Assembly (NCBI RefSeq): GCF_023195515.1
Contig: NZ_JALPKR020000002.1
Location: 186,001 to 250,000, forward strand
Length of the DNA: 64,000 nucleotides
Source: Variovorax sp. S12S4
GTDB lineage: Bacteria > Pseudomonadota > Gammaproteobacteria > Burkholderiales > Burkholderiaceae_C
Reading direction: 5' to 3'
A program made the translations under genes and the position numbers. The notes under the pieces are model-generated. The model did not search any database. It was not told where the DNA came from and saw nothing but the letters and a program-made list of their open reading frames with translations. Positions 1 to 8,888 of the stretch are shown here, piece by piece (the stretch's first letter is position 1; the number at the start of each line of letters is the position of its first letter).

Positions 1-972
1 TGTGGCGCGCAGCGCGCGTTCGCGCTGGCCGGCGCCCATGCAGGTGCCCACCATCGCGACCAGAGGCGCGCCAAGTCCGAACACCAGCGGCACCAGCAAA
101 TATTCGAGCCGCGATGCGGTTCCGTAGCCCGCCAGTGCGCCTGAACCGAAATGGCCGGTCAGTGCAGTGGCAATGCCGATCGACAGGTTGGTTGCCACCG
201 TGGACACCGCACCCACCAGCCCGATGCCCAGGATGTTGCGGAACAGCGGCCAGCGCAGCTTCAGCGCGGCGAGCGTCGGGCGCAGCAAGCTGCGCGGCGA
301 GCGCAGGTACACGATGAGCGCCGCCGAGCCCAGCAGGTAGTACAGCAGCAGCGCCATCGCGCCGCCCGCAATGCCCATGCCCGGCAGCGGACCCCAGCCG
401 AAGATCAGCAACGGCGATGCGGGAATGAGGAACACCACGCCCGCCACCGTTACGTTCGCCGGCACCGCCATGTTGCCGGTGCCGCGGATGATGGCCGACA
501 GCGAGTTGAAGAGCCACACCAGCACCGCGCCCGCGAACACCCAGTTCGAGTACGTCAGCGCCGCCTCGAGCGCGGCACCGGTGCCGCCCATGATTCCGTA
601 CAGCCAGCGCCCGCCGGCCAGCAGCGCGAGCGAGAAGAGCAAGCCGAAGCCGATGGCAATGACTACCGCGTGCCACACCAGCGCGTCGGCATCATCGCGG
701 CGGCGCGCTCCCAGCGCGCGTGCAATGGACGAGGCAATGCCGCCGCCCATGGCGCCGCTCGACGTCATCTGCATCAGCATGACGATGGGAAACACCAGCG
801 CCATGCCCGCGAGCGCATCGGTGCCCAGCTTGCCGACGAAGTAGGTTTCGATGAGCCCGACGGAAGCCTGCGCCACCATCACGAGCACATTGGGCGCGGC
901 CAGGCGCAGGAGCGTCGGCACGATGGGCGCTTCGAGCAGCCGCCGCGTGCGCGGATCGAGTTCCTGGTTCAT
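1..972 (-). CDS. MATE family multidrug/sodium efflux transporter, 3' end beyond window
   Basis: Read by hand on the minus strand from ATG at 972, the frame stays open for 324 codons to base 1, so the C-terminus lies outside the window. The protein starts MNQELDPRTRRLLEAPIVPT and continues as many hydrophobic helices typical of the MATE (multi-antimicrobial extrusion) fold, with a characteristic early NVLVMVAQASVGLIETYFVG segment (TM1) and a second-half repeat beginning near residue 250. MATE proteins export cationic drugs or metabolites using a sodium or proton gradient across the inner membrane. It lies 34 bp downstream of the MFS gene on the same strand, so co-transcription is possible. Substrate cannot be told from sequence. 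Confidence 0.85.
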   Translation of the reverse strand, partial: MNQELDPRTRRLLEAPIVPTLLRLAAPNVLVMVAQASVGLIETYFVGKLGTDALAGMALVFPIVMLMQMTSSGAMGGGIASSIARALGARRRDDADALVWHAVVIAIGFGLLFSLALLAGGRWLYGIMGGTGAALEAALTYSNWVFAGAVLVWLFNSLSAIIRGTGNMAVPANVTVAGVVFLIPASPLLIFGWGPLPGMGIAGGAMALLLYYLLGSAALIVYLRSPRSLLRPTLAALKLRWPLFRNILGIGLVGAVSTVATNLSIGIATALTGHFGSGALAGYGTASRLEYLLVPLVFGLGAPLVAMVGTCMGAGQRERALRAT

Positions 973-1006
973 TCATCGACCCCTGTGCCTTGCACGCGGT
1001 GCGCAC

Positions 1007-2242
1007 TCATGCGGCCGCCAGCTTCGAACGCACGAGCCGCGCTTCGCGGATCGGCAAGTGCACCAGCGCGGCACCGGCGGCGAGCGCGATGTCGATGTAC
1101 CAGACGATGTCGTAGTTGCCCGTGGCCTGGAAGACGTAGCCGCCCAGGAACGCGCCCAGGAAGCCGCCGACCTGGTGCGCCAGCATCACGATGCCGAACA
1201 GCATTGCCATGTTGGCCGGCCCGAACATCTTGGCGACCAGGCCCGCGGTCGGCGGCACGGTCGACAGGAAGGTCACGCCCATCACCGCGGCAAACACCAG
1301 CATCACCGCGGTCGTCTTCGGCGCCAGCAGGAACACCAGCACGGCGATACCGCGCGTGGCATAGACCAGCGACAGCAGCGACTTCATGCGCCAGCGCCCC
1401 ACGGCCCAGCCCATGGCCAGGCTGCCGACAATGTTGAAGAGCCCGATCATCGCCAGCGCCCAGCCGCCGACTTCGGCCGGCAGCCCGCAGGCTGCGACGA
1501 CACCGGGCAGGTGCGTGGTCAGAAAGGCGACGTGAAAGCCGCAGACCAGGAAGCCCAGGCTCAGGTAGCGGTAGCTGGGCGTCGCGAGCGCCTGGCCGAT
1601 GGCCTGGCGCGCACTCAGCGGCTTGGTGCCCGATGCGGCCGCCGAGGCCGCGGCCATGGCGTTCGAATTGCCCTTGAGCACCCATGCGGCCGGCAACGCC
1701 AGCAGCACCAGTACGCCGAGCCACTGCATCGCGCCAGCCCAGCCCACCGCCGCCGTCAGGCCGACGGCGATCGGCGCCATCGCGAACTGTCCGAAGGAGC
1801 CACCGGCATTCACCATGCCGGTGGCCAGGCCACGCTTGTTCGCCGGCACCAGGCGCGTGGTCGCGGCCATCAGCACCGAAGGGCCCGCCATGCCGGCGCC
1901 GCCGGCCGCCAGCACGCCAATGGCGAAGATCAGGCCGGCCGTGCTCGTCATGAGCGGCGTGATGAGCGTGCCGATGGCCACCAGCAGCACGCCGATGAAC
2001 ACCACGCGCCCGGTGCCGATACGGTCGGCCACGGCCCCCGCGAAGGGCTGCGTGAGGCCCCACCAGAGCTGCCCGAAGGCGAAGGCGAGACTGATGCTGC
2101 CGATGCCGAGTGCGGTCGAGGTGTTGAGTGCCGAGAGGAACAGTCCCATCGTCTGGCGCACGCCCATCGTGAGCGCGAAAGCGCCCGCGGCCGCCAGCAG
2201 CACGAGCCAGAGCGCATGGCGCCGTACAGAGGTTTCATTCAT
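1007..2242 (-). CDS. Major facilitator superfamily transporter
   Basis: 411 residues with about 12 predicted transmembrane helices in two halves separated by a hydrophilic Ala/Ser-rich loop near residues 190-215. This is the size and layout of drug/metabolite MFS permeases related to the oxalate/formate antiporter or CynX/NimT type. The chosen ATG (2242) overlaps the end of the upstream MarR gene by 8 bp. The longer open frame to 2455 is only an extension inside that regulator. Overlap with a MarR-type regulator suggests the pair forms an operon in which the regulator controls export of a small aromatic or organic acid, but the substrate is unknown. Confidence 0.85.
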   Translation of the reverse strand: MNETSVRRHALWLVLLAAAGAFALTMGVRQTMGLFLSALNTSTALGIGSISLAFAFGQLWWGLTQPFAGAVADRIGTGRVVFIGVLLVAIGTLITPLMTSTAGLIFAIGVLAAGGAGMAGPSVLMAATTRLVPANKRGLATGMVNAGGSFGQFAMAPIAVGLTAAVGWAGAMQWLGVLVLLALPAAWVLKGNSNAMAAASAAASGTKPLSARQAIGQALATPSYRYLSLGFLVCGFHVAFLTTHLPGVVAACGLPAEVGGWALAMIGLFNIVGSLAMGWAVGRWRMKSLLSLVYATRGIAVLVFLLAPKTTAVMLVFAAVMGVTFLSTVPPTAGLVAKMFGPANMAMLFGIVMLAHQVGGFLGAFLGGYVFQATGNYDIVWYIDIALAAGAALVHLPIREARLVRSKLAAA

Positions 2243-2732
2243 CGCGGGCTCCTGTTGGGTCTTCCGGCTGTGCATCGCCCAGCCCGGCACGCTGCAGCAA
2301 TTCCAGGCTTTCGTCGAGAAGGGCATGCAGCGCCAGCACGCGCTCCGTGCCGAGGATGTCGTTGAGCGCCAGCTGCGCGCCGCGCCACAAGCGCTGCGCC
2401 TCGGCCCGCTTTTCGCGGCCCGCGTCGGTGATCGACAGCATGCGGCTGCGCGCATCGGGGCCTTCGGTCTGCACCAGGAAGCCCGCCGCCAGCATCGGCT
2501 TGAGATTGCGCGTGAGCGTGGAGGCGTCGACGTTCATCTCACGCGCCAGGTCGACCGGGCGCAGCGGCCCGAAGTGCAGCACATGCGAGAGCAGTGAATA
2601 CTGCGTGGTCTTGAGCCCGCTGGGCGCAACGTGCGCGTCATACAGGCGCGACGCCAGCCTGGAGAGCCGCCGCAAGCGGAAATTGGTACATCCCTGGGGC
2701 TTCAGCTGAGGGGGCTTCAGAGCGGTGTTCAT
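2235..2732 (-). CDS. MarR family transcriptional regulator
   Basis: 165 residues with a winged helix-turn-helix: LRPVDLAREMNVDASTLTRN (about residues 57-76) forms the recognition region, followed by the wing (EGPDARSRMLSITDAG) and C-terminal dimerisation helices. MarR proteins are homodimeric repressors released by small phenolic or oxidising ligands. The gene is divergent from the thioesterase at 2783 and overlaps the MFS gene downstream. A 14-bp perfect palindrome in the 50-bp divergent gap is the likely operator, so this protein probably represses both directions. Confidence 0.88.
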   Translation of the reverse strand: MNTALKPPQLKPQGCTNFRLRRLSRLASRLYDAHVAPSGLKTTQYSLLSHVLHFGPLRPVDLAREMNVDASTLTRNLKPMLAAGFLVQTEGPDARSRMLSITDAGREKRAEAQRLWRGAQLALNDILGTERVLALHALLDESLELLQRAGLGDAQPEDPTGARDE

Positions 2733-2738
2733 TTTTTG

Positions 2739-2752
2739 ATTGTAGCTACAAT
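2739..2752. promoter_or_regulatory. Perfect palindrome, probable MarR operator
   Basis: ATTGTAGCTACAAT is a perfect 14-bp palindrome in the AT-rich 50-bp gap between the divergent marR-like gene (start 2732) and the thioesterase gene (start 2783). A related partial half-site (TGCATCTACAACC) follows at 2756-2768. Position immediately upstream of the regulator start fits autorepression. Function is inferred from place and symmetry. Confidence 0.6.
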
Positions 2753-2782
2753 AATTGCATCTACAACCATCAAGGAGATTTC

Positions 2783-3328
2783 ATGTCCGAGCCCCACTCC
2801 ATCGACGCCTGGATCGCCCAAGAGGCGGAGATCGTCCAACGCCTCGATGCGGGACCCGGCCCCGGCCTGGCACGCCCCGAGCAGATCGCCGGCAAGACCG
2901 GGCTGCAGATGATGGAAGCGATGCTGCGCGCCGAAATCCCCTACGCCGCCATCGCCAAGACGCTCGACTTCACGCTTCTTTCGGTGAGCCCCGGCGTGGC
3001 CGTGTTCCAGGGCACACCGCTGCCACAGCATCTGAACCCACTCGGCACCATCCATGGCGGCTGGGTTGCCACGCTGCTCGATTCGGCGCTGGGCTGCTCG
3101 GTCCACACCATGATGCCGGTCGGCCGCGCCTACACCACCGCCGAGCTGAGCGTGAACTACGTGAAGGGCCTCACGCCCAAGGTGCAGCGGGTTCGAGCCG
3201 AGGGCAAGGTCATTCATTGCGGCCGGCAACTGGCCACCGCCGAGGCGCGGCTTTTCGGACCGGACGGCACGCTGTACGCACACGCCACCACCACCTGCCT
3301 GGTGTTCGAGATGCCTTCTCCCCGGTAA
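2783..3328 (+). CDS. PaaI/YigI-type hotdog-fold thioesterase
   Basis: 181 residues with the hotdog signature LGTIHGGWVATLLDSALG at about residues 87-104, where the HGG turn and following Asp shape the acyl-CoA site. This family hydrolyses aryl- or medium-chain acyl-CoA thioesters in the cytoplasm. An AAGGAG ribosome binding site (2772-2777) precedes the ATG at the expected distance. It is divergent from the MarR gene and 14 bp upstream of the nitroreductase, so the two forward genes likely share a MarR-controlled promoter. Exact acyl substrate unknown. Confidence 0.82.
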   Translation: MSEPHSIDAWIAQEAEIVQRLDAGPGPGLARPEQIAGKTGLQMMEAMLRAEIPYAAIAKTLDFTLLSVSPGVAVFQGTPLPQHLNPLGTIHGGWVATLLDSALGCSVHTMMPVGRAYTTAELSVNYVKGLTPKVQRVRAEGKVIHCGRQLATAEARLFGPDGTLYAHATTTCLVFEMPSPR

Positions 3329-3342
3329 GCCGGGCCGCCGCC

Positions 3343-4035
3343 ATGCCATCCACGCCCCTCGACCCCGGCCTTGCTCCGGCCTTCAAGACTCTTCTTTCGG
3401 AGAGATACAGCTGCCGGGCCTACCTTGCAGAACCCGTCGTGCGCGAAACCATCGACACGATCCTGCAGATGGCGCAGCGCACCGCCTCCTGGTGCAACTC
3501 GCAGCCATGGCAGGTGATCGTGACCAGTGCCGAAGCCACCGAGCGGCTGCGCCAGGCCTTCGATTCGGACGAAGCCGCAACCGATGCCGCCTTCGACATC
3601 GCGCCTCCGGCGGAATACCGCGGCGTGTACCAGGAGCGCCGCCGCGAATGCGGTTTTCAGCTGTACGAAAGCGTCGGCATCGCGCGCGGCGATCGCGAGG
3701 CTGCGGCGCGGCAGGCCAAGGAGAACTTCAGGTTCTTCGGGGCACCGCACCTGGCCCTCGTGACCACCGAGGCAGTGCTCGGCACCTACGGCGCGCTGGA
3801 TTGCGGCGCCTATGTCGGCAACTTCATGCTGGCGGCACGCAGCCTGGGCGTGGCCAGCATCGCGCAGGCGGCCGTGGCGTCGCGCTCGAGGTTCCTGCAC
3901 CGCTGGTTCGAGATTCCGGACGACCGCCAGATCGTCTGCGGGATCTCGTTCGGCTATGAGGATCCGTCGCACCCGGCCAACCGCTTTCGCACCACGCGCG
4001 CAGCGCCGGGCGAGGCTTGTCAATGGGTGGATTAA
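3343..4035 (+). CDS. Nitroreductase family FMN-dependent oxidoreductase
   Basis: 230 residues. RYSCRAYLAEPV (about 21-32) is the typical FMN-phosphate binding Arg/Ser motif and RTASWCNSQPWQVIV (about 46-60) the Ser/Asn-Gln-Pro-Trp motif of nitroreductases. The C-terminal GISFGYEDPSHPANRFRT segment is also typical (the usual GYPD). Members are homodimeric NAD(P)H-dependent flavoenzymes that reduce nitro compounds, quinones or enones. The start at 3343 is 14 bp after the thioesterase stop, indicating an operon. The longer frame running back to 2755 is a shadow of the thioesterase gene. Confidence 0.85.
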   Translation: MPSTPLDPGLAPAFKTLLSERYSCRAYLAEPVVRETIDTILQMAQRTASWCNSQPWQVIVTSAEATERLRQAFDSDEAATDAAFDIAPPAEYRGVYQERRRECGFQLYESVGIARGDREAAARQAKENFRFFGAPHLALVTTEAVLGTYGALDCGAYVGNFMLAARSLGVASIAQAAVASRSRFLHRWFEIPDDRQIVCGISFGYEDPSHPANRFRTTRAAPGEACQWVD

Positions 4036-4093
4036 CCGGCGCGGCCCGGTGCTTCTTGTAAGTGCAAGGACGTAAAACCGCCTCAATGGCAGT

Positions 4094-4112
4094 GATAATG
4101 ATTCGCATCGTT
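4094..4112. promoter_or_regulatory. Fur box upstream of ferric iron ABC importer
   Basis: GATAATGATTCGCATCGTT matches the classical Fur consensus (GATAATGATAATCATTATC) perfectly in the first nine bases and weakly in the other half. It lies 57 bp upstream of the binding-protein ATG. It is embedded in a wider imperfect inverted repeat whose outer arms are ATGGCA (4086-4091) and TGCCAT (4112-4117). Iron repression of the downstream operon is inferred. Confidence 0.7.
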
Positions 4113-4168
4113 GCCATGCGGCCGCGATGCTTCTCTCGAAACCTGTCCCTGCACCTGGAGGATCCTTC

Positions 4169-5230
4169 ATGACCGACCGCCTCGGCGTTCAAGGCCGCGC
4201 CGCCCGCGCATTGCTCGGCGTCTCCGCCGCCTGGCTGGCCGCTGCCGCCCTGCCTGCCTTCGCCGCCAACGACGAACTCACGCTCTACACAACGCGTGAA
4301 CCCGCGTTGATCCAACCGTTGATCACGGCCTTCAGCACGCAGACCAACATCAAGGTCAACACCGTGTTCGTGAAGGACGGCCTGCTGGAGCGCGTCAAGG
4401 CCGAAGGCGCACGTTCGCCGGCCGACGTGCTGATGACGGTGGACATCGGCAACCTGATGGACCTGGTGGACGGCGGCGTGACGCAGCCGGTGAAATCGGC
4501 CGCGCTCGAATCGGCCATTCCCGCCAACCTGCGCGGCGCCGATGGGCAGTGGTTCGCGCTCTCGCTGCGCGCGCGCGTGCTCTACGCCGACAAGAACCAG
4601 CCGCTCACCCGCTTCAGCTATGAAGACCTGGCCAACCCGAAGTGGAAGGGCAAGGTCTGCATCCGCGCAGGCCAGCACCCCTACAACACGGCGCTGATCG
4701 CATCGATGATCGCGCATGACGGCGAAGCCAAGACCGAACAGTGGCTGCGTGGCGTCAAGGCCAACCTGGCCCGCAAGGCCACCGGCGGCGACCGCGACGT
4801 GGCGCGCGACATCCTGGGCGGCATCTGCGACATCGGCCTGGCCAACTCGTACTACGTCGGCCAGATGAAGAGCGCCAAGGAAGGCACTGACGCACGCAAG
4901 TGGGGCGACGCCATCAAGGTGATCCGCCCGACCTTCGCGGGTGGCAAGAGCGGCGGCACGCACGTCAACATCAGCGGCGCGGCCGTGGCCAAGAACTCGC
5001 CGCAGCGCGCCAACGCGGTCAAGCTGCTCGAGTTCCTCGTGTCGGAGCCGGCGCAATCGCTGTACGCCCAGGCCAACTACGAATACCCGGTGCGCAAGGG
5101 CGTGGCGCTCGACCCGATCATCGGCGAGACCATCGGCGAGCTGAAGGTCGACCCGCTGCCGCTCACCGACATTGCCAAGTACCGCAAGCAAGCCAGCGCG
5201 CTCGTGGATAAGGTCGGCTTCGATCAGTGA
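4169..5230 (+). CDS. fbpA: Ferric iron ABC transporter periplasmic binding protein (FbpA/FutA type)
   Basis: 353 residues. A signal peptide ends near residue 32 (LPAFA/AND), and the mature protein begins with the typical NDELTLYTTREPALIQPL strand. The iron-coordinating tyrosine pair is present in GLANSYYVGQM (Tyr228-Tyr229). The family binds Fe(III) in the periplasm and delivers it to an FbpB permease. ATG 4169 was chosen over one 42 bp upstream because it has a GGAGGA ribosome binding site (4157-4162) and gives a standard signal peptide. It is the first gene of a three-gene importer operon behind a Fur box. The two downstream genes encode the matching permease and ATPase. Confidence 0.9.
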   Translation: MTDRLGVQGRAARALLGVSAAWLAAAALPAFAANDELTLYTTREPALIQPLITAFSTQTNIKVNTVFVKDGLLERVKAEGARSPADVLMTVDIGNLMDLVDGGVTQPVKSAALESAIPANLRGADGQWFALSLRARVLYADKNQPLTRFSYEDLANPKWKGKVCIRAGQHPYNTALIASMIAHDGEAKTEQWLRGVKANLARKATGGDRDVARDILGGICDIGLANSYYVGQMKSAKEGTDARKWGDAIKVIRPTFAGGKSGGTHVNISGAAVAKNSPQRANAVKLLEFLVSEPAQSLYAQANYEYPVRKGVALDPIIGETIGELKVDPLPLTDIAKYRKQASALVDKVGFDQ

Positions 5231-5264
5231 TGAACACGGCCGGGCACGCCTTGCCGGTGCCTGA

Positions 5265-6944
5265 ATGCTGATCGCGCGGAGGCGGTTGCCGGGCCTGCAC
5301 GCTGCAGGCCCGCTCTGGCGCAGCGCCTCGTTCGCAATTGCCGTCGGCGTGCTTGCGCCGGTGCTCACGCTCGCCTGGCTCGCGTTCGGCTCCGGCGTGG
5401 CGCACTGGGGGCCGCTGTTCGCGCACGTGCTGCCGCAGGCGGCGCTCAATACGGCCGTGCTGCTCGCAGGTGTCGGCGTGCTGGTGCTGGTGATCGGCAC
5501 CGGCTGCGCCTGGCTGGTCACGGCCTGCGACTTTCCGGGGCGTCGCGTACTGCACTGGGCACTGCTGCTGCCGCTGGCCATGCCGACCTACATCGTCGCC
5601 TTCGCCTACCTGGACCTGCTGCACCCCATCGGCCCCGTGCAGGGTGCGATCCGCTGGGCCCTGGGCTTCGACAGCCCACGCCAGTTCCGCCTGCCCGACC
5701 TGCGCTCGATGCCCGGTGCAATCTTCGTGCTGGGCTTTGTGCTCTACCCGTACGTCTACATGACGGCGCGCGCGATGTTCATGACGCAGCCAGCCCACTT
5801 GATGGAAGCCGCCCGCACGCTGGGCGAAAGCCGGCGCGGTGCGTTCTTTCGGGTGGCGCTGCCGCTGGCACGTCCGGCGCTTGCCGTGGGGCTGAGCCTT
5901 GCGCTGCTCGAAACGCTCAACGACATCGGCGCCTCCGAATTCCTGGGCGTGAACACGCTCACCGTGGCGGTCTACACCACGTGGATCACGCGCTCCGACC
6001 TGGCCGGCGCGGCGCAGATTGCCTGCGCAATGCTGTTCGTGGTGGTGGCCCTGGTCTGGCTCGAACGCAACGGCCGCCGGCATCAGCGTTTCGGCTCAAC
6101 GCAGCGCATGCGCCCGATGCAGCCGCGCCGCCTGCACGGCTGGACGGCATGGCTGGCCACCGCCACCGCCGCGTTGCCGGTGATGATCGGATTCGCGGCG
6201 CCTGCTCTCTACCTCGTCTGGGAAAGCAGCAAGCGCCTGCGCCAGGGCGGCGGCATTTCGCAAGGCCTGCTCTCCAGCCTCGGCAACACGCTGGCACTGG
6301 CCGCGGGCGTGACCGTCGTCGCCGTGGCCGCCGGGCTGGTGGTGGCATGGGCGGCCCGCAGCCAGGGGTCGCGGCCCAACCGCGCGCGCTGGCAGGCACG
6401 CGTGGCCGCGCTGGGCTACGCAGTGCCGGGTACGGTGCTCGCCATTGGCCTGCTCACGCCCGCGCTGGCATTCGACGCCGCATTGGCAAACACGTTCGGC
6501 CTCGCGGGCCTGCCGCTGATGGGCGCGGGTGTGGTGCTGGTGGTGGCCTGCGCCATCCGTTTTCTCGCCATGCCGGTGGGTGGCATCGAAGCCGGGCTCG
6601 CCCGTATTCCGCCGGCCATCGAACAGGCCTCGCGGCTGCTGGGTGAAACCACCGGCGGCACGCTGCGCCGTGTGCATCTGCCGCTGCTGCAGCCCGCCAT
6701 CGCTACGGGGGCGCTGCTGGTCTTTGTCGACGCCATGAAAGAGCTGCCCGCCACGCTGCTGCTGCGTCCCGCCAATTTCGACACGCTGGCCACATGGCTC
6801 TATGCCGAGGCCGCCCGCGGCACGTACGAGGAAGGCGCCATTGCCGCGCTGGCCATCGTCGCGGCCGGGCTGCTGCCCGTGGTGCTGCTGGCACGCAATC
6901 AACTGGGCACGCCATCGGCCTTGCCCGGTCCGGACAAAACATGA
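5265..6944 (+). CDS. fbpB: Ferric iron ABC transporter fused permease (FbpB type)
   Basis: 559 residues with about 12 hydrophobic helices forming two tandem permease halves, each with an EAA-type loop: MEAARTLGESRRGAFFRVAL in the first half (about residues 180-199) and IEQASRLLGETTGGTLRRVH in the second. Two fused permease units are the rule for FbpB/SfuB iron transporters. It sits 34 bp after the binding protein and overlaps the ATPase start by 4 bp (ATGA), so the three are one translation-coupled operon. Inner membrane location. Confidence 0.9.
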   Translation: MLIARRRLPGLHAAGPLWRSASFAIAVGVLAPVLTLAWLAFGSGVAHWGPLFAHVLPQAALNTAVLLAGVGVLVLVIGTGCAWLVTACDFPGRRVLHWALLLPLAMPTYIVAFAYLDLLHPIGPVQGAIRWALGFDSPRQFRLPDLRSMPGAIFVLGFVLYPYVYMTARAMFMTQPAHLMEAARTLGESRRGAFFRVALPLARPALAVGLSLALLETLNDIGASEFLGVNTLTVAVYTTWITRSDLAGAAQIACAMLFVVVALVWLERNGRRHQRFGSTQRMRPMQPRRLHGWTAWLATATAALPVMIGFAAPALYLVWESSKRLRQGGGISQGLLSSLGNTLALAAGVTVVAVAAGLVVAWAARSQGSRPNRARWQARVAALGYAVPGTVLAIGLLTPALAFDAALANTFGLAGLPLMGAGVVLVVACAIRFLAMPVGGIEAGLARIPPAIEQASRLLGETTGGTLRRVHLPLLQPAIATGALLVFVDAMKELPATLLLRPANFDTLATWLYAEAARGTYEEGAIAALAIVAAGLLPVVLLARNQLGTPSALPGPDKT

Positions 6945-7624
6945 GTTCCCCTCTTTCCCTCGAGTCGATCCAGCTCGCCTACGAAACACCGCGCGGCCTG
7001 CACACCGTGGTGAACGACTTTTCGCTGTCCCTGGCCGCGGGCGAAATAGCCTGCCTGTTCGGCCCCTCGGGCTGCGGCAAGACCACCGTGCTGCGGGCCA
7101 TCGCCGGCTTCGAGCCCGTGCGCGCCGGCACGATCCGGCTCGGCGACGTGCTGCTGTCTTCGACCCAGGTGCACCTGCCGCCCGAGCAGCGGCGCGTCGG
7201 CATGATGTTCCAGGAGTACGCGCTGTTTCCTCACCTCTCGGCAAGCCAGAACGTGGCTTTCGGCTTGCGCCGCGCGGGCCGCGTGCAGCAGCAGTCGCGC
7301 ACGGCCGAAATGCTCTCGCTCGTCGGCCTCGCGGACGCCGGTGAACGCTTTCCGCACGAGCTCTCTGGCGGCCAGCAGCAACGCATTGCGCTGGCCCGCG
7401 CGCTGGCGCCTTCGCCCGCGCTGCTGTTGCTCGACGAGCCTTTTTCGAACCTCGATGGCGGCACGCGCGAACGCCTGACGGCGGAGGTGCGCGGCATTCT
7501 CAAGCGCGCCGGGCAGACCGCCATCCTAGTCACCCACAACGATGCCGAAGCCCATGCCATGGCCGACCGCATCGGCGTGATGCACGCAGGCCGCATCACG
7601 CACTGGCTGGACACCGCCAAATAG
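6941..7624 (+). CDS. fbpC: Ferric iron ABC transporter ATPase (FbpC type, short)
   Basis: 227 residues with Walker A GPSGCGKTT (41-49), Q-loop MMFQEYALFPHL (Gln91), signature LSGGQQQ (141-147), Walker B LLLLDEP (160-166) and switch His199. It hydrolyses ATP to drive the FbpB permease. ATG 6941 overlaps the permease stop by 4 bp. It is about 120 residues shorter than typical FbpC/PotA-like ATPases because the C-terminal regulatory beta-barrel is absent. The core ATPase is complete and the stop is followed at once by a terminator, so the short form appears genuine. Confidence 0.9.
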   Translation: MSSPLSLESIQLAYETPRGLHTVVNDFSLSLAAGEIACLFGPSGCGKTTVLRAIAGFEPVRAGTIRLGDVLLSSTQVHLPPEQRRVGMMFQEYALFPHLSASQNVAFGLRRAGRVQQQSRTAEMLSLVGLADAGERFPHELSGGQQQRIALARALAPSPALLLLDEPFSNLDGGTRERLTAEVRGILKRAGQTAILVTHNDAEAHAMADRIGVMHAGRITHWLDTAK

Positions 7625-7632
7625 CACAAGGC

Positions 7633-7655
7633 GCCCATTCGGCGAATGGGCTTTT
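7633..7655 (+). terminator. Rho-independent terminator after iron ABC operon
   Basis: The 8-bp stem GCCCATTC / GAATGGGC with a 3-base loop (GGC) is followed by TTTT. It starts 9 bp after the ATPase stop, in the expected place to end the iron importer transcript. Confidence 0.7.
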
Positions 7656-7722
7656 CGGGAAAAGGTTGTTCGGGATCGCAAGAATGCGGCGCTCCCACCT
7701 TCCTATTTTCCGGAGCACGCCA

Positions 7723-8400
7723 ATGGCCCAACCCCTTACCCTCGTCAGCCACCTGCTGTGCCCCTATGTGCAGCGCGCAGCCATTGCCCTGGCCGAGAAG
7801 AACGTGCCTTTCGAACGCGTGGTGATCGACCTCGCGGACAAGCCGGACTGGTTCATTGCGATCTCGCCGCTCGGCAAGGTTCCGCTACTGCGCCTTCAGC
7901 GGCCTAGCGGCGGCGAGGCAGTGCTGTTCGAAAGCAACGTGATCTGCGAATACCTCGAAGAAACCCAGCCGGGCCCGCGCCTGCATCCTGAAGACCCGCT
8001 CACCCGCGCCGAGCACCGCGCGTGGATGGAATTCGGCTCGGCCATATTGGGCGACCTGTGGGGCTACGAGACCACGCGCGATGCCGAAGTGTTCGAGCAG
8101 AAGCGCCTGGCGCTCGCCGCCAAGTTCGAACGCGTCGAAGCGGCGCTGGGCGCCGGCCCGTACTTCGCGGGCGAAAACTTCAGCCTGGTCGATGCGGTCT
8201 TCGCGCCCGTCTTTCGCTACTTCGAGGTGTTCGACGAGATCAGCGACTCGCACATCTTCGATGCCCTGCCCAAGGTGAATGCATGGCGCAAGGCCCTGGC
8301 CGCGCGGCCCAGCGTGCGCAGCGCGGTGGTGCCGGAGTATCCGCAGCACCTGCGCGAATTCCTGAAGAAGCACGAGGCGCACTTGCTCACGCTCGCGTAA
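7723..8400 (+). CDS. Glutathione S-transferase family protein
   Basis: 225 residues. An N-terminal thioredoxin-like domain carries [15 protein letters not shown], with a Cys-Pro-Tyr in the position of the catalytic residue, placing it nearer the omega/stringent-starvation-like group than Tyr/Ser classes. The [11 protein letters not shown] glutathione-binding motif follows. The C-terminal all-alpha domain includes [20 protein letters not shown]. Such proteins conjugate or deglutathionylate electrophiles in the cytoplasm. ATG 7723 is taken because the earlier in-frame start lies in the terminator/leader. Glyoxalase I follows after 47 bp, another glutathione-dependent enzyme, which suggests co-expression for detoxification. 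Confidence 0.85.
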   Translation: MAQPLTLVSHLLCPYVQRAAIALAEKNVPFERVVIDLADKPDWFIAISPLGKVPLLRLQRPSGGEAVLFESNVICEYLEETQPGPRLHPEDPLTRAEHRAWMEFGSAILGDLWGYETTRDAEVFEQKRLALAAKFERVEAALGAGPYFAGENFSLVDAVFAPVFRYFEVFDEISDSHIFDALPKVNAWRKALAARPSVRSAVVPEYPQHLREFLKKHEAHLLTLA

Positions 8401-8447
8401 AACCGACAATCGAATCCTTCCCACAACAACGAACAGGCACCCACGAG

Positions 8448-8888
8448 ATGCGACTTCTCCACACCATGCTGCGCGTCGGCAATCTCCAGCGTTCCATCGA
8501 CTTCTATACGAAGGTGCTGGGCATGAACCTGCTGCGCACCTCCGAGAACCCCGAGTACAAATACAGCCTCGCTTTCGTCGGCTATGGCAACGGCAACCCC
8601 GACCAGGCAGAGATCGAGCTCACCTACAACTGGGGCACCGAAAGCTACGAACTCGGCACGGCCTACGGCCACATCGCGCTCGGCGTGCCCGATGCCTATG
8701 CAGCCTGCGAAAAGATCAAGGCGGCCGGCGGCAACGTCACGCGCGACGCCGGCCCGGTAAAGGGCGGCAGCACCGTGATCGCTTTCGTGACCGATCCGGA
8801 CGGCTACAAGGTCGAGCTGATCCAGGAAAAGTCGAAGGCCTCCGGCGACAAGGCAGAAGCCGCCGCAGACGCTTTGCGCGCACCTTGA
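8448..8888 (+). CDS. gloA: Lactoylglutathione lyase (glyoxalase I)
   Basis: 146 residues, close to the E. coli enzyme length plus a short Ala/Lys tail. The four metal ligands of the GloA family are visible one position along from E. coli numbering: His5 ([10 protein letters not shown]), Glu57 (EIELTYNWG), His75 (YGHIALGV) and Glu123 (GYKVELIQ). It isomerises the methylglyoxal-glutathione hemithioacetal to S-lactoylglutathione in the cytoplasm. Start 8448 gives the canonical [15 protein letters not shown]-terminus. The longer upstream frame is a shadow of the glutathione transferase. Confidence 0.93.
   Translation: MRLLHTMLRVGNLQRSIDFYTKVLGMNLLRTSENPEYKYSLAFVGYGNGNPDQAEIELTYNWGTESYELGTAYGHIALGVPDAYAACEKIKAAGGNVTRDAGPVKGGSTVIAFVTDPDGYKVELIQEKSKASGDKAEAAADALRAP

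Noticed and set aside
851..2365. 504-codon plus-strand frame across the MATE/MFS boundary
   Set aside because: Opposite two membrane transporters with clear helices; the translation is hydrophilic His/Arg/Gln-rich shadow sequence.
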